Below are positions 1-8,416 of a stretch of DNA of 10,282 bases, in pieces. The stretch lies in NCBI GenBank assembly GCA_021300125.1, contig JAJTHX010000125.1, positions 1 to 10,282 of the forward strand, written 5' to 3'. Source of the DNA: Betaproteobacteria bacterium. Lineage in GTDB: Bacteria > Pseudomonadota > Gammaproteobacteria > Burkholderiales > SG8-41. The notes beneath the pieces were generated by a model. That model was not told the DNA's origin. It did no database searches and saw only the letters and a list, made by a program, of their open reading frames with translations. Numbering within the stretch: the first letter of the stretch is position 1; each line of letters begins with the position of its first letter. The position numbers and the translations under genes are program-made.

Positions 1-1197
<1,197 letters not shown>

Positions 1198-1211
1198 GAT
1201 TTTCAGGGGGG

Positions 1212-2135
1212 TTACTTGGATTCCACGTGGCCCAGCAGCAGAAATTCCATCAGGGCCTTCTGCGCATGGAGACGGTTTTCAGCTTCATCCCAGACCACGC
1301 TCTGCGGGCCGTCGATGACTTCGGCGGTGACTTCCTCGCCGCGGTGGGCGGGCAGGCAGTGCATGAACAGGGCGTCAGGCTTGGCGGCGTTCATCATGTC
1401 GGCGTCGATGCACCAGTCCTCGAAGTCGCGCTTGCGCTCTTCGTTCTCGGCCTCGAAGCCCATGCTGGTCCAGACGTCGGTGGTGACCAGGTCGGCGCCC
1501 TTCACCGCATCCATCGGATCGGGGAATTCCTCGTAGTGGTCGGTGCCGTAGAGGCCGGCGCGTTCGGGCTCGACTTCGTAGCCGGGCGGTGTCGAGACAT
1601 GGACGTTGAAGCCGAGTACCTCGGCGGCCTGCAGCCAGGTGTTGCAGACGTTGTTGGAGTCGCCGATCCAGGCCACGGTCCTGCCGCGGATCGAGCCGCG
1701 GTGCTCGATGTAGGTGAAGATATCGGCGAGGATCTGGCAGGGGTGGTACTCGTTGGTGAGGCCATTGATCACCGGCACCCGCGAGTAGGCCGCGAAGCGC
1801 TCGATGATCAGCTGCTCGAAGGTGCGGATCATCACCAGGTCGACCATGCGCGTAATGACCCGCGCGACATCCTCGATCGGCTCGCCGCGCGAGAGCTGGG
1901 TCTGGCTGGAGGTGAGGTTGATCACGGTGCCCCCCATCTGCAGCATGCCGGCCTCGAACGAGACGCGGGTCCGCGTGGAGTTCTTCTCGAAGATCATCGC
2001 CAGCGTGCGGTCGTGCAGCGGCAGATACGGCTCGTAGCGCTTGAAGCGCGTCTTGATCCAGTGCGCGCGGGCGAACAGGTGTTCGTATTCCTCGGCGCTG
2101 AAATCCTTGAATTGCAGGTAGTGGCGAAGTGGCAT
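1212..2135 (-). CDS. argF: Ornithine carbamoyltransferase
   Basis: The protein transfers the carbamoyl group from carbamoyl phosphate to ornithine, giving citrulline (EC 2.1.3.3), and normally acts as a cytosolic trimer. It has 307 residues, the usual length. The carbamoyl-phosphate binding motif STRTR is at residues 53-57, and HPCQ is at 131-134. The ornithine-loop motif DVWTSMG is at 220-226, and the catalytic-cysteine motif [11 protein letters not shown] is at 259-269. The reading frame stays open upstream of the chosen start, but [12 protein letters not shown] is the expected family N-terminus, and a GGGGA stretch about 9 nt before it could serve as ribosome binding site. The gene begins 35 nt after the argD stop and ends 14 nt before argG, consistent with one transcript. 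The biosynthetic role rather than a catabolic arcB role is inferred from the argD and argG neighbours. Confidence 0.97.
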   Translation of the reverse strand: MPLRHYLQFKDFSAEEYEHLFARAHWIKTRFKRYEPYLPLHDRTLAMIFEKNSTRTRVSFEAGMLQMGGTVINLTSSQTQLSRGEPIEDVARVITRMVDLVMIRTFEQLIIERFAAYSRVPVINGLTNEYHPCQILADIFTYIEHRGSIRGRTVAWIGDSNNVCNTWLQAAEVLGFNVHVSTPPGYEVEPERAGLYGTDHYEEFPDPMDAVKGADLVTTDVWTSMGFEAENEERKRDFEDWCIDADMMNAAKPDALFMHCLPAHRGEEVTAEVIDGPQSVVWDEAENRLHAQKALMEFLLLGHVESK

Positions 2136-2170
2136 GGGGTATCCCCGGCGCAGCGGGCGCGCCGCGCGCA

Positions 2171-3361
2171 TCAGGCGGCGGCGGGGGCGGCTTTCATCAG
2201 GAATGTGCGGATCATCGGCGCCAGCTGGCCGACCAGCTGGTCGGCTTCGGCGCGGGACATCACCAGCGGCGGCACCAGCCGTACCACGTTCTCGGCGGTG
2301 ACGTTGATCAGCAGGCCGGCCTCGAGCGCGGTTTTCACCAGTTCGCCGCAGGGGCGGTCGAGCTCGACGCCGATCATCATGCCCTTGCCGCGGATGTCGC
2401 GCACGCCGGGCGTTTCGGCCAGCGCGCGCCGGAGCCCGGACAGGATGAGCTCGCCCACCTCGGCGGCGTTGCGGCACAGGCCCTCGGATTCGATGATGTC
2501 GATGGTGGCGAGCGCGGCGGTGCTGGCAAGCAGGTTGCCGCCGAAGGTCGAGCCGTGGCTGCCCGGCTTGAACAGCGTGGCGGCTTCACCGCGGGCCACG
2601 CAGGCGCCGATGGGCACACCGCCGCCGAGGCCCTTGGCGAGGGTGATCACGTCGGGCATCACGCCGTAGTGCTGGAAGGCGAACATCTTGCCGGTGCGGC
2701 CCATGCCGGTCTGCACTTCGTCGAGCATCAGCAGCCAGCCGTTGGCGTCGCAGATCTCGCGCAGGCCCTTCAGGTAATCATCGCTGCAGACGCTGACCCC
2801 GCCTTCGCCCTGCACCAGCTCGGCGAGTACGGCGACCACGTTGCGGTTGGAGGCGGCGACGCGACGAACGGCCTCCAGGTCGTTGAAGGGCACGCGCACG
2901 AATCCGGTCACCAGCGGCTCGAAGCCGGCCTGCACCTTGCGGCTGCCGGTGGCCGACAGCGTGGCCATGGTGCGGCCGTGGAAGGACTTCTCGAGCACCA
3001 CGACCGCGGGAATTTCCACGCCCTTCTTGTGGCCGTAGTAACGCGCGAGCTTGATAGCCGCCTCGTTGGCTTCGGCGCCGGAATTGCAGAAAAACACGCT
3101 GTCCATGCCGGAGGCGGCGGCGATGCGGTCGGCGAGTTTTTCCTGCGCCGAGACCTGGTAGATGTTGGAGGTGTGGATCAGCTTGCCGACCTGTTCGCGC
3201 AGCGCCGCCACCAGTATCGGATGGCTGTGGCCGACCGCGTTCACGGCCACGCCCGCCAGCGCGTCCAGATAGCGCTTGCCCTGCGTATCCCACAGCCAGA
3301 CGCCTTCGCCGCGTTCAAAGGCGACGGGCAGGCGGGCATAGGTGTTCATGACATGTGACAT
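2171..3361 (-). CDS. argD: Acetylornithine aminotransferase (class III, PLP-dependent)
   Basis: The enzyme converts N-acetylglutamate semialdehyde to N-acetylornithine with glutamate as amino donor (EC 2.6.1.11). Some family members also act on succinyl-diaminopimelate precursors. It is a fold-type I PLP enzyme of 396 residues from this start. Visible family motifs are SGAEANEAA at 94-102 (PLP phosphate region), FHGRT at 128-132, LDEVQTGMGRTG at 213-224 (the Asp contacts the PLP ring nitrogen), and the Schiff-base lysine in LAKGLGGG at K243. HGSTFGGN follows at 269-276. I chose the ATG giving MSHVMNTYARLP because this is where I recall betaproteobacterial homologues beginning. An in-frame ATG at 3376 would add five residues, and neither start has a strong Shine-Dalgarno. 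It is the first gene of the arg cluster. Related GabT-like aminotransferases are less likely given argF and argG next to it. Confidence 0.93.
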   Translation of the reverse strand: MSHVMNTYARLPVAFERGEGVWLWDTQGKRYLDALAGVAVNAVGHSHPILVAALREQVGKLIHTSNIYQVSAQEKLADRIAAASGMDSVFFCNSGAEANEAAIKLARYYGHKKGVEIPAVVVLEKSFHGRTMATLSATGSRKVQAGFEPLVTGFVRVPFNDLEAVRRVAASNRNVVAVLAELVQGEGGVSVCSDDYLKGLREICDANGWLLMLDEVQTGMGRTGKMFAFQHYGVMPDVITLAKGLGGGVPIGACVARGEAATLFKPGSHGSTFGGNLLASTAALATIDIIESEGLCRNAAEVGELILSGLRRALAETPGVRDIRGKGMMIGVELDRPCGELVKTALEAGLLINVTAENVVRLVPPLVMSRAEADQLVGQLAPMIRTFLMKAAPAAA

Positions 3362-3447
3362 GGTGTGCTCGCTCATCAAGGCCGCCGTTTCGCGCGGCCA
3401 ATATCGCCGGTCCCGGGCCGCTGCCGCGACCCCGCCGTGCAGGCTAC

Positions 3448-3477
3448 AAAAAAACAGACGGCGGCCTGACGCCGCCG
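3448..3477 (-). terminator. Intrinsic terminator upstream of argD
   Basis: Read on the minus strand, a perfect 7-bp GC stem (CGGCGGC / GCCGCCG, loop GTCAG, plus-strand 3459-3477) is followed after TCTG by seven consecutive T (3454-3448). This is the standard form of a Rho-independent terminator and works only in the minus direction, since no T-run follows it on the plus strand. It lies about 85 nt before the argD start chosen here. It may end transcripts that run past rpsT antisense to the DUF3579 gene, or act as an attenuator if the argD promoter lies upstream of it. The sequence does not decide between these. Confidence 0.7.
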
Positions 3478-3486
3478 GTGATCAAT

Positions 3487-3530
3487 GTGAATTTTCGGCC
3501 ATGGCGGCTTCGCTTGGCAAGTGAATTTTC
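3487..3530. repeat. Pair of 10-bp direct repeats GTGAATTTTC
   Basis: GTGAATTTTC occurs at 3487-3496 and again at 3521-3530, 34 bp apart start to start, in the spacer between divergent argD and the DUF3579 gene. The two copies are AT-rich islands in GC-rich surroundings, which makes a binding site for a regulator or an upstream promoter element plausible. The TGAAT core resembles a half-site of the enterobacterial arginine operator, but the other half of that palindrome is missing, so an ArgR role is only a guess. I could not find a convincing -35/-10 pair for either divergent gene in this spacer. Confidence 0.4.
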
Positions 3531-3596
3531 CGCTGCAATGCGCGGCTTATGCGCTGATTCTGCTGGACTTTTTTGCTGACAGGGCGGCAGGACGGC

Positions 3597-3914
3597 ATGT
3601 TCAATGATGCACCGGAAATCGTCATTAAGGGCATCACCGGCCACGGTGAACCGTTTCGTCCCGGCGACTGGGCGGAACGGCTGTCCAGCGTGTTTTCGGT
3701 GCTCAGCGAAAGCGGTCATCTTGAATACTCGCCCTGCCTGGAACCGATCTTTGCCGGCGGTAACCATTGTGTCGCAGTGGACCGCGCGCTGGAGACGGTA
3801 AATCCCCAGGGTTTTGCCCTTTTGCTGCAGTTCGCGAGAGACAACCGGCTGAGGATGCGGCCGGGGCGCCGGGTCAGGCGGCCGGAGACACCGGCCACCG
3901 GAGGGCCGCCTTGA
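3597..3914 (+). CDS. DUF3579 family protein, function unknown
   Basis: A 105-residue protein whose core (about residues 8-87) I recognise as DUF3579, a small family found mainly in betaproteobacteria. Features seen are the opening IVIKGIT at 9-14, FRPGDWAERL at 20-29, EYSP at 43-46, and LLLQFARDN at 75-83. No catalytic motif, signal peptide or membrane segment is visible, so it is probably a soluble cytosolic protein. The last ~18 residues are Arg/Pro-rich and look like a non-conserved tail. The ATG chosen is preceded by AGGA at a proper distance; an in-frame TTG at 3573 would add eight residues. It is transcribed away from argD and converges on rpsT. The family has no established role that I know of, and none can be inferred from this context. 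Confidence 0.85.
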   Translation: MFNDAPEIVIKGITGHGEPFRPGDWAERLSSVFSVLSESGHLEYSPCLEPIFAGGNHCVAVDRALETVNPQGFALLLQFARDNRLRMRPGRRVRRPETPATGGPP

Positions 3915-3946
3915 GCTGGCGGCCCGCTGCGGCGCCGGGGCGCCGC
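3903..3946. terminator. GC-rich hairpin pair between convergent DUF3579 gene and rpsT
   Basis: Two inverted repeats lie back to back in the convergent spacer. GGGCCGCC (3903-3910) pairs with GGCGGCCC (3918-3925) around a 7-nt loop containing the DUF3579 stop codon. GCGGCGCC (3929-3936) pairs with GGCGCCGC (3939-3946) with a very tight loop. Neither is followed by a T-run on either strand, so these are not canonical intrinsic terminators. They could still pause polymerase or protect 3' ends of the two convergent messages. Confidence 0.35.
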
Positions 3947-3957
3947 TGAGGGGATGA

Positions 3958-4221
3958 TCAGGCCATCGCCTTGATTGCGGCCGACAGGCGGCTCTTGTAG
4001 CGCGCCGCGGTGTTCTTGCGGATGATGTCCTTGTCGGCGATCGAATCAATGGTGCTCACCGATTTCTGGAACACGGTCCTCGCGGCAGCCTTGTCGCCGG
4101 CGGCGATGGCCTTGCGTACATCCTTGATCGCGGTGCGCAGCTCTGAACGCTGGGCGCCATTGCGGGCGCGGCGCTTCACGGCCTGGCGGGCGGCTTTTTT
4201 GGCTGAAGCAGTGTTGGCCAT
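3958..4221 (-). CDS. rpsT: 30S ribosomal protein S20
   Basis: A primary 16S rRNA-binding protein of the small ribosomal subunit, here 87 residues, the normal bacterial length. The N-terminus [13 protein letters not shown] and the following very basic stretch (KRRARN at 16-21) are typical. So are the helical middle ([11 protein letters not shown] at 29-39) and the [14 protein letters not shown] segment at 66-79 near the C-terminus. The ATG is preceded by a clear GGAG Shine-Dalgarno, and the longer open frame upstream is not needed. It is monocistronic as far as visible, divergent from murJ and convergent with the DUF3579 gene. In enteric bacteria S20 represses its own translation; whether that happens here is unknown. 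Confidence 0.97.
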   Translation of the reverse strand: MANTASAKKAARQAVKRRARNGAQRSELRTAIKDVRKAIAAGDKAAARTVFQKSVSTIDSIADKDIIRKNTAARYKSRLSAAIKAMA

Positions 4222-4255
4222 GTAAACTCCGGATTCCGTTCGGAAAAAGGGCGCA

Positions 4256-4284
4256 ATGATAAAGAACTTGGGCCTTTTCCGCAA
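4256..4284 (-). promoter_or_regulatory. Probable sigma70-type promoter of rpsT
   Basis: On the minus strand TTGCGG (plus-strand 4279-4284) and TATCAT (4256-4261) are separated by exactly 17 bp. The -10 element matches the TATAAT consensus at five of six bases and the -35 at the three key TTG positions. Transcription would start near 4249, giving a leader of about 28 nt before the rpsT ATG, which suits a strongly expressed ribosomal protein gene. The match is by eye. Confidence 0.6.
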
Positions 4285-4326
4285 GCTGCCCAGTACCGCG
4301 CCCTTCGCCCCTCCCGAGCAAAATAA

Positions 4327-5859
4327 ATGAATTTAATCAAGGCCTTGGCGACAGTCAGCAGCATGACGCTGGTGTCGCGGGTGCTCGGTTTCGTACGCGA
4401 CGCGGTGATTGCCCGTGTCTTTGGCGCGGGTCTGGCCACCGACGCGTTCTTCGTCGCCTTCAAGATTCCGAACCTGCTGCGGCGGCTGTTTGCCGAGGGC
4501 GCCTTCTCCCAGGCCTTCGTGCCGATCCTTGCCGAATACAGGAACCGCCGTGGCGAGGACGAGGCGCGCGCGCTGATCAACCATGTCAGCGGCGTGCTCA
4601 GCGTGGCGCTGCTGCTGGTGAGCGTGGCGGGCATGCTCGCCGCGCCGTGGATCATCGCGGTGACCGCACCCGGTTTCACCGCGACCCCGGAGAAATTCGC
4701 GCTGACGGTGGAACTGCTGCGTATTGTCTTTCCCTACATCCTGTTCATCGCGCTGACGGCGCTGGCCGGCGGCATTCTCAACACCTGGAGCCGCTTCGCG
4801 GTGCCGGCGTTCACGCCGACGCTGCTCAACCTCTCCTTCATCGGCTTTGCGCTGCTCGCCGCGCCGTATTTCGATCCGCCGGTGAAAGCGCTGGCCTGGG
4901 CGGTGTTCGCGGGCGGGGTGCTGCAGCTGGTTTTCCAGATTCCGTTTCTGGCCCGTGCAGGGGTGCTGCCGCGGCCGCGTTTCAGCCTGCGCGACGAGGG
5001 CGTGCAGCGGGTGCTGCGGCAGATGGCGCCGGCGGTGTTCGGGGTGTCGGTGGGGCAGGTCAGCCTGCTCATCAACAACATCTTCGCCTCATTCCTCGTC
5101 ACCGGCAGCGTGACCTGGCTGTACTTCGCCGACCGCCTGATGGAGTTTCCGGCGGGGCTGCTGGGTGTCGCGCTGGGCACGATCCTGCTGCCCAGCCTCG
5201 CAAAACGCCATGCCGAGCAGAATCCGCAGGCCTATTCGGAGCTCCTCGACTGGGGGCTGCGGCTGACCCTGCTGCTGGCGATGCCCGCGGCTGTGGCGCT
5301 GGCGGTGCTGGCTGTGCCGCTGGTGGCCACGCTGTTCCACTACGGCGCTTTTACCGCCACTGATGTCATCAACACCCGCCATGCGCTGGTTGCTTATGCC
5401 GTGGGTCTGGTCGCCCTGATCGCGGTGAAGGTGCTGGCGCCGGGCTTCTATGCGCAGCAGGACATCCGCACGCCGGTGAAGATCGCGCTGGTGACGCTGG
5501 CGGTGACCCAGCTGCTCAATCTGGCGCTGGTGTGGCAGCTCAAGCATGCCGGCCTTGCGCTGGCGATCAGCCTGGGCGCGTGCCTGAATGCGACACTGCT
5601 GCTGATCGGCCTGCGCCGCCGCGGCATTTTCCGGCCGCAGCCGGGCTGGGCGGTATTCACGCTCAAGCTCGCGCTGGCGGTGTACGCGATGGGCATCGTG
5701 CTGTGGTGGCTTGCCGGACCAACAGCGGCCTGGCTTGCTTCCGGCGCGATGGATCGCGTGCTGAAGCTCGCAGGACTGGTGCTTGCCGGCGGCTTCACCT
5801 ACTTCGGCATGCTGTGGCTGTTCGGATTCCGCTGGCGCGACTTCAACCGCCGCGCCTGA
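4327..5859 (+). CDS. murJ: Lipid II flippase MurJ (MviN)
   Basis: An inner-membrane protein that flips undecaprenyl-linked lipid II to the periplasmic face for peptidoglycan synthesis; MOP exporter superfamily. It has 510 residues, a normal length for the family's 14 membrane helices, and hydrophobic segments run through the whole sequence. The N-terminus [14 protein letters not shown] and the SRVLGFVRD segment closely match the E. coli protein as I remember it. The charged residues known to matter there are present: R18, R24, D39 and R52, and R270 in the [10 protein letters not shown] motif. The start follows directly from this N-terminal match. Only a weak Shine-Dalgarno is seen. The gene is divergent from rpsT and stands alone on the plus strand. 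It ends 12 nt before the stop codon of the convergent permease gene. Confidence 0.96.
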   Translation: MNLIKALATVSSMTLVSRVLGFVRDAVIARVFGAGLATDAFFVAFKIPNLLRRLFAEGAFSQAFVPILAEYRNRRGEDEARALINHVSGVLSVALLLVSVAGMLAAPWIIAVTAPGFTATPEKFALTVELLRIVFPYILFIALTALAGGILNTWSRFAVPAFTPTLLNLSFIGFALLAAPYFDPPVKALAWAVFAGGVLQLVFQIPFLARAGVLPRPRFSLRDEGVQRVLRQMAPAVFGVSVGQVSLLINNIFASFLVTGSVTWLYFADRLMEFPAGLLGVALGTILLPSLAKRHAEQNPQAYSELLDWGLRLTLLLAMPAAVALAVLAVPLVATLFHYGAFTATDVINTRHALVAYAVGLVALIAVKVLAPGFYAQQDIRTPVKIALVTLAVTQLLNLALVWQLKHAGLALAISLGACLNATLLLIGLRRRGIFRPQPGWAVFTLKLALAVYAMGIVLWWLAGPTAAWLASGAMDRVLKLAGLVLAGGFTYFGMLWLFGFRWRDFNRRA

Positions 5860-5875
5860 GCGCGGCACCGCTCAG
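5856..5875. terminator. Hairpin holding the stop codons of murJ and the convergent permease gene
   Basis: CTGAGCG (5856-5862) and CGCTCAG (5869-5875) form a perfect 7-bp inverted repeat around CGGCAC. The murJ TGA lies in the left arm and the TGA of the minus-strand permease gene lies in the right arm, so the symmetry of the stem aligns both stops. There is no T-run on either side, so intrinsic termination in the textbook form is doubtful. Confidence 0.4.
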
Positions 5876-6714
5876 CGCTGCATGATCCAGCGCGCGACAT
5901 ACGACAGCGCATCCACCAGCGCGACCAGCAGCAGCATCGCGATGAGCACAGTGCTGGTCTCGTTCATGTGGAACAGCCCCATGTGGAAGGCCAGCATCTG
6001 GCCGAGCCCGCCGCCGCCCACCACGCCGAGCACCGCAGCAGCGCGTATGTTGTTCTCCCAGCGATACAGGGTGTAGGAGAGCAGCTGCGGCAGGATCTGC
6101 GGCAGCGTGGCGTAGCAGAACACGCCCAGTTCGCCGACGCCCCGGGTGCGCAGCGCGAAGGCCGGCCCCGGCGGCGCATTTTCGACCGCTTCGGCAAACA
6201 GCCGGCCGAGTACGCCGGTGGTGTGCAGGGCCAGTGCCAGCGTGCCGGCAAAGGGGCCGAGGCCGGCGGCAATGATCAGCAGCGCAGCCCAGACCAGTTC
6301 CGGGATCGAGCGCAGCGCGTTGAGCGCGAGCCGGGTCGGCGCGCGCCACCAGGCAGGGTCCGCGGCATGGGTGCGGCTCGCGGGCAGCGCCAGCGCGAGA
6401 CCGGCGATGGCCGCGAGCAGCGTGCCCAGCGCCGACATCGCCAGCGTCTCGAAGCTCGCGCGCGCGAGCTTGAGCAGGAAGGCAGGGTCGGTGGATGGCG
6501 ACATCAGCTCGCCGAGGAAGCGGCCCATCTTGCGCAGGGCGTCGGCGGAGAGGAACCTTGCCCACTGCAGGTCGAGTGTCCAGAAACTCGCCGCGGTCAG
6601 CGCGACGAGGCCGAACAGGAACCAGCACATCGTGCAGCGCGCGCTGAACAGCCGCGGCGGCATCCGCCAGGCTTCATTGGCGGCCTTGGCTGAATCCTGG
6701 CGCGGGGCATTCAT
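5872..6714 (-). CDS. PhnE-type ABC transporter permease (second permease subunit)
   Basis: Inner-membrane subunit of an ABC importer, 280 residues. It has one hydrophobic segment near 31-45 and further ones at about 91-112, 138-168 and 253-272. The binding-protein-dependent permease region includes RSIPELVWA at 136-144, a coupling (EAA-type) stretch from about 167 to 205, and YRWENNIRAAAVLGVVGGGGLGQ at 218-239 (first part YRWENNIR, end GGGGLGQ). The start ATG overlaps the stop of the upstream permease gene by 4 nt (ATGA), so translation is coupled. The open frame reaches farther upstream but would run inside the other gene. It resembles the neighbouring permease in the core but differs elsewhere, suggesting a heterodimeric membrane channel. 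Substrate is not evident from this protein. Confidence 0.88.
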   Translation of the reverse strand: MNAPRQDSAKAANEAWRMPPRLFSARCTMCWFLFGLVALTAASFWTLDLQWARFLSADALRKMGRFLGELMSPSTDPAFLLKLARASFETLAMSALGTLLAAIAGLALALPASRTHAADPAWWRAPTRLALNALRSIPELVWAALLIIAAGLGPFAGTLALALHTTGVLGRLFAEAVENAPPGPAFALRTRGVGELGVFCYATLPQILPQLLSYTLYRWENNIRAAAVLGVVGGGGLGQMLAFHMGLFHMNETSTVLIAMLLLVALVDALSYVARWIMQR

Positions 6715-7559
6715 GCGAGATTCTTCCGCAGCCATGCGCTGACCTGGTCGGCAAGCGCGACGAGCAGCATGAACACGATCAGCATGGTTGCCACTTCCGA
6801 GCCCTGGAACATCTTCATCGAGTTGTCCATCTGCTGGCCGAGACCGCCGGCGCCGACGAATCCGAGCACCGCGGAGGAGCGGATCGCGCATTCCCAGCGG
6901 TACACCGTGTAGCTGGTGAGTTCGGGCGCGCTGTGCGGCAGCAGCCCGTAGAAAAAGGCCTGCAGGCGGCCCGCGCCGTTGCGCAGAAGCGTGCGGGTGG
7001 TGTGGGTTTCATCGCTCTCGAGGATCTCGCCGTATACCTTGCCCAGCATGCCGCCGTAGGTGAGCGCAATGGCGAGCACGCCGGCGGTGGGGCCGAGGCC
7101 GACCACGCGCACGAACACCAGCGCCCACACCAGTTCCGGGATGCTCCTCAGCACGATCAGCAGCCAGCGTGTTGCCTGCCTCACGAACAGAGGCAGCGTG
7201 TGCATGCGTCCACCCAGCGCGGAGATCGAGATCGCGTTGGTTGAAATGAGTGTCAGCGGAATCGCGATCACCAGGGCCAGCGCCATGCCGGCGGTGGCGA
7301 TGGCCACAGTGCGCCAGCACTCGACCAGCACCAGCCAGAGGAACTCGCCTTCGATTTTCGGCGGCAGGAAATCGGCGATGAAGCGCCGGGTGGCCTTAAG
7401 GGCATCCGGCTCGAACAGCAGCCAAGGCTTGAATTCGGTGGCGACCAGCGCCGGTGCGACCAGCACGGCGGCGGCCAGCAGCCAGAACACGCGTCCTGTC
7501 CAAGCCGGGTCGCGGTGTCGGGGGGAAGGCAGTGCCGGTGCGGCCGCCGGTTCTTGCAT
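6711..7559 (-). CDS. PhnE-type ABC transporter permease (first permease subunit)
   Basis: Membrane subunit of the same importer, 282 residues. A hydrophobic helix at about 24-41 follows a polar Pro/Ala-rich N-terminus. Further hydrophobic stretches are at about 73-106, 142-168 and 257-272. Core motifs are RSIPELVWA at 138-146, a coupling-loop region from about 170 to 208, and YRWECAIRSSAVLGF at 220-234 followed by VGAGGLGQ at 235-242. These match the PhnE family, in which the loop between two helices docks on the ATPase. The ATG start lies 16 nt after the ATPase stop codon with only a weak GAAG-type ribosome binding site. Its stop overlaps the second permease start by 4 nt. Two separate PhnE-like genes in one operon are common in phosphonate-type transporters. 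Confidence 0.9.
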   Translation of the reverse strand: MQEPAAAPALPSPRHRDPAWTGRVFWLLAAAVLVAPALVATEFKPWLLFEPDALKATRRFIADFLPPKIEGEFLWLVLVECWRTVAIATAGMALALVIAIPLTLISTNAISISALGGRMHTLPLFVRQATRWLLIVLRSIPELVWALVFVRVVGLGPTAGVLAIALTYGGMLGKVYGEILESDETHTTRTLLRNGAGRLQAFFYGLLPHSAPELTSYTVYRWECAIRSSAVLGFVGAGGLGQQMDNSMKMFQGSEVATMLIVFMLLVALADQVSAWLRKNLA

Positions 7560-7575
7560 GATGGCTGGCGGCTTC

Positions 7576-8406
7576 TCAGCGGCAGTACATCACCGGCGCC
7601 TGTGGCGGCGGTGGCGGGGTGTCGCCCGCGGCGGCAGGTCCGCCCAGCAGTTCGTGTTCATGCTGGGCATAGAGCTCGCGCAGGCGTTCGGCGCTGACTT
7701 CGGCGCCAGGCAGGTCGAAGTGCAGCCGCCCGTCGCGCAGGCCGAGCACGCGCGGGAAGCGAGTTGCGACATCGACCTGGTGCAGCGTGCATACCAGCGT
7801 GGCGCCGGCTTCCCGCGCGGCGGCGGTCAGGGTCTCGATCGCCAGCTTCGCGCGCGAGGGATCCAGCGAGGACAGCGGCTCATCCACCAGCCACAGCGAA
7901 GCCGAGGACAGCAGCGCCCGTGCGAGGCCCACACGCTGGCGTTCACCGCCGGAGAGGCGGTCAACGCGGTCCCACAACTTGTGCGCGAGGTCGAAGCGGG
8001 TGAGCGCGGATTCGGCCTGCGCGATGCCGGTGGGATAGATCAGTGAACGCAGGCTGGCCAGCAGCGATTGCCGCGGCAGCCGGCCGGCCAGCACCGCGGT
8101 GATGACCCGCTGCCGTGGCGGCAGCGGCGGCGTCTGTGGCGCCAGAAACAGCCGTCCCCGCAACTGCTGCAGCTTCGACACCGGCAGCGTCCATGGATCC
8201 ACGCCGTCCAGCGTCAAACCGCCAGCCGCCGGTCTGAGGGCGCAGGCGAGTGCGTGCAGCAGGGTGGTCTTGCCGGCGCCGGAGGGGCCGATCACCGCAA
8301 CCTGCTCGCTGGCCGTAATGTCGAGCGAGACCGGTTGCAGCGCGGGCACGCTGTCCGGCGCGGCCGCGGGATGGCGGGCTGCCAGCCCGCGCAGGCTGAT
8401 GTGCAT
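7576..8406 (-). CDS. PhnC-type ABC transporter ATP-binding protein
   Basis: The cytosolic ATPase that powers the importer, 276 residues. All nucleotide-binding motifs are present and intact: Walker A GPSGAGKTT at 40-48, Q-loop glutamine at about 91, signature LSGGERQ at 151-157, Walker B LWLVDEP at 171-177, D-loop SSLD at 179-182, and H-loop histidine at 209. The closest family is PhnC (phosphonate import); order and company agree. The C-terminus carries an unusual tail after about residue 254, rich in Gly, Ala and Pro with five consecutive prolines (264-268), which is not part of the ATPase fold. The start ATG is 10 nt after the stop of the binding-protein gene and has no visible Shine-Dalgarno, so it probably depends on translational coupling. 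Confidence 0.92.
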   Translation of the reverse strand: MHISLRGLAARHPAAAPDSVPALQPVSLDITASEQVAVIGPSGAGKTTLLHALACALRPAAGGLTLDGVDPWTLPVSKLQQLRGRLFLAPQTPPLPPRQRVITAVLAGRLPRQSLLASLRSLIYPTGIAQAESALTRFDLAHKLWDRVDRLSGGERQRVGLARALLSSASLWLVDEPLSSLDPSRAKLAIETLTAAAREAGATLVCTLHQVDVATRFPRVLGLRDGRLHFDLPGAEVSAERLRELYAQHEHELLGGPAAAGDTPPPPPQAPVMYCR

Positions 8407-8416
8407 GGCGCGCGGC

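Noticed and set aside
1227..3358. Plus-strand open frames of 480 and 409 codons over argF and argD
   Set aside because: They mirror the codon structure of argF and argD; the His/Gly/Ala/Val-rich products show no domain I know. The minus-strand products carry complete catalytic motifs.
3400..3405. GATATT on the minus strand as -10 box for argD
   Set aside because: No acceptable -35 element lies 16-18 bp upstream, so it was not reported as a promoter.
3444..4049. 201-codon minus-strand open frame across the DUF3579 gene and rpsT end
   Set aside because: It overlaps rpsT in another frame and the DUF3579 gene on the opposite strand, with no recognisable domain.
5089..5868. 259-codon minus-strand open frame over the end of murJ
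   Set aside because: The product is rich in Gln, Arg and His, as expected from the reverse strand of a hydrophobic GC-rich membrane protein gene.
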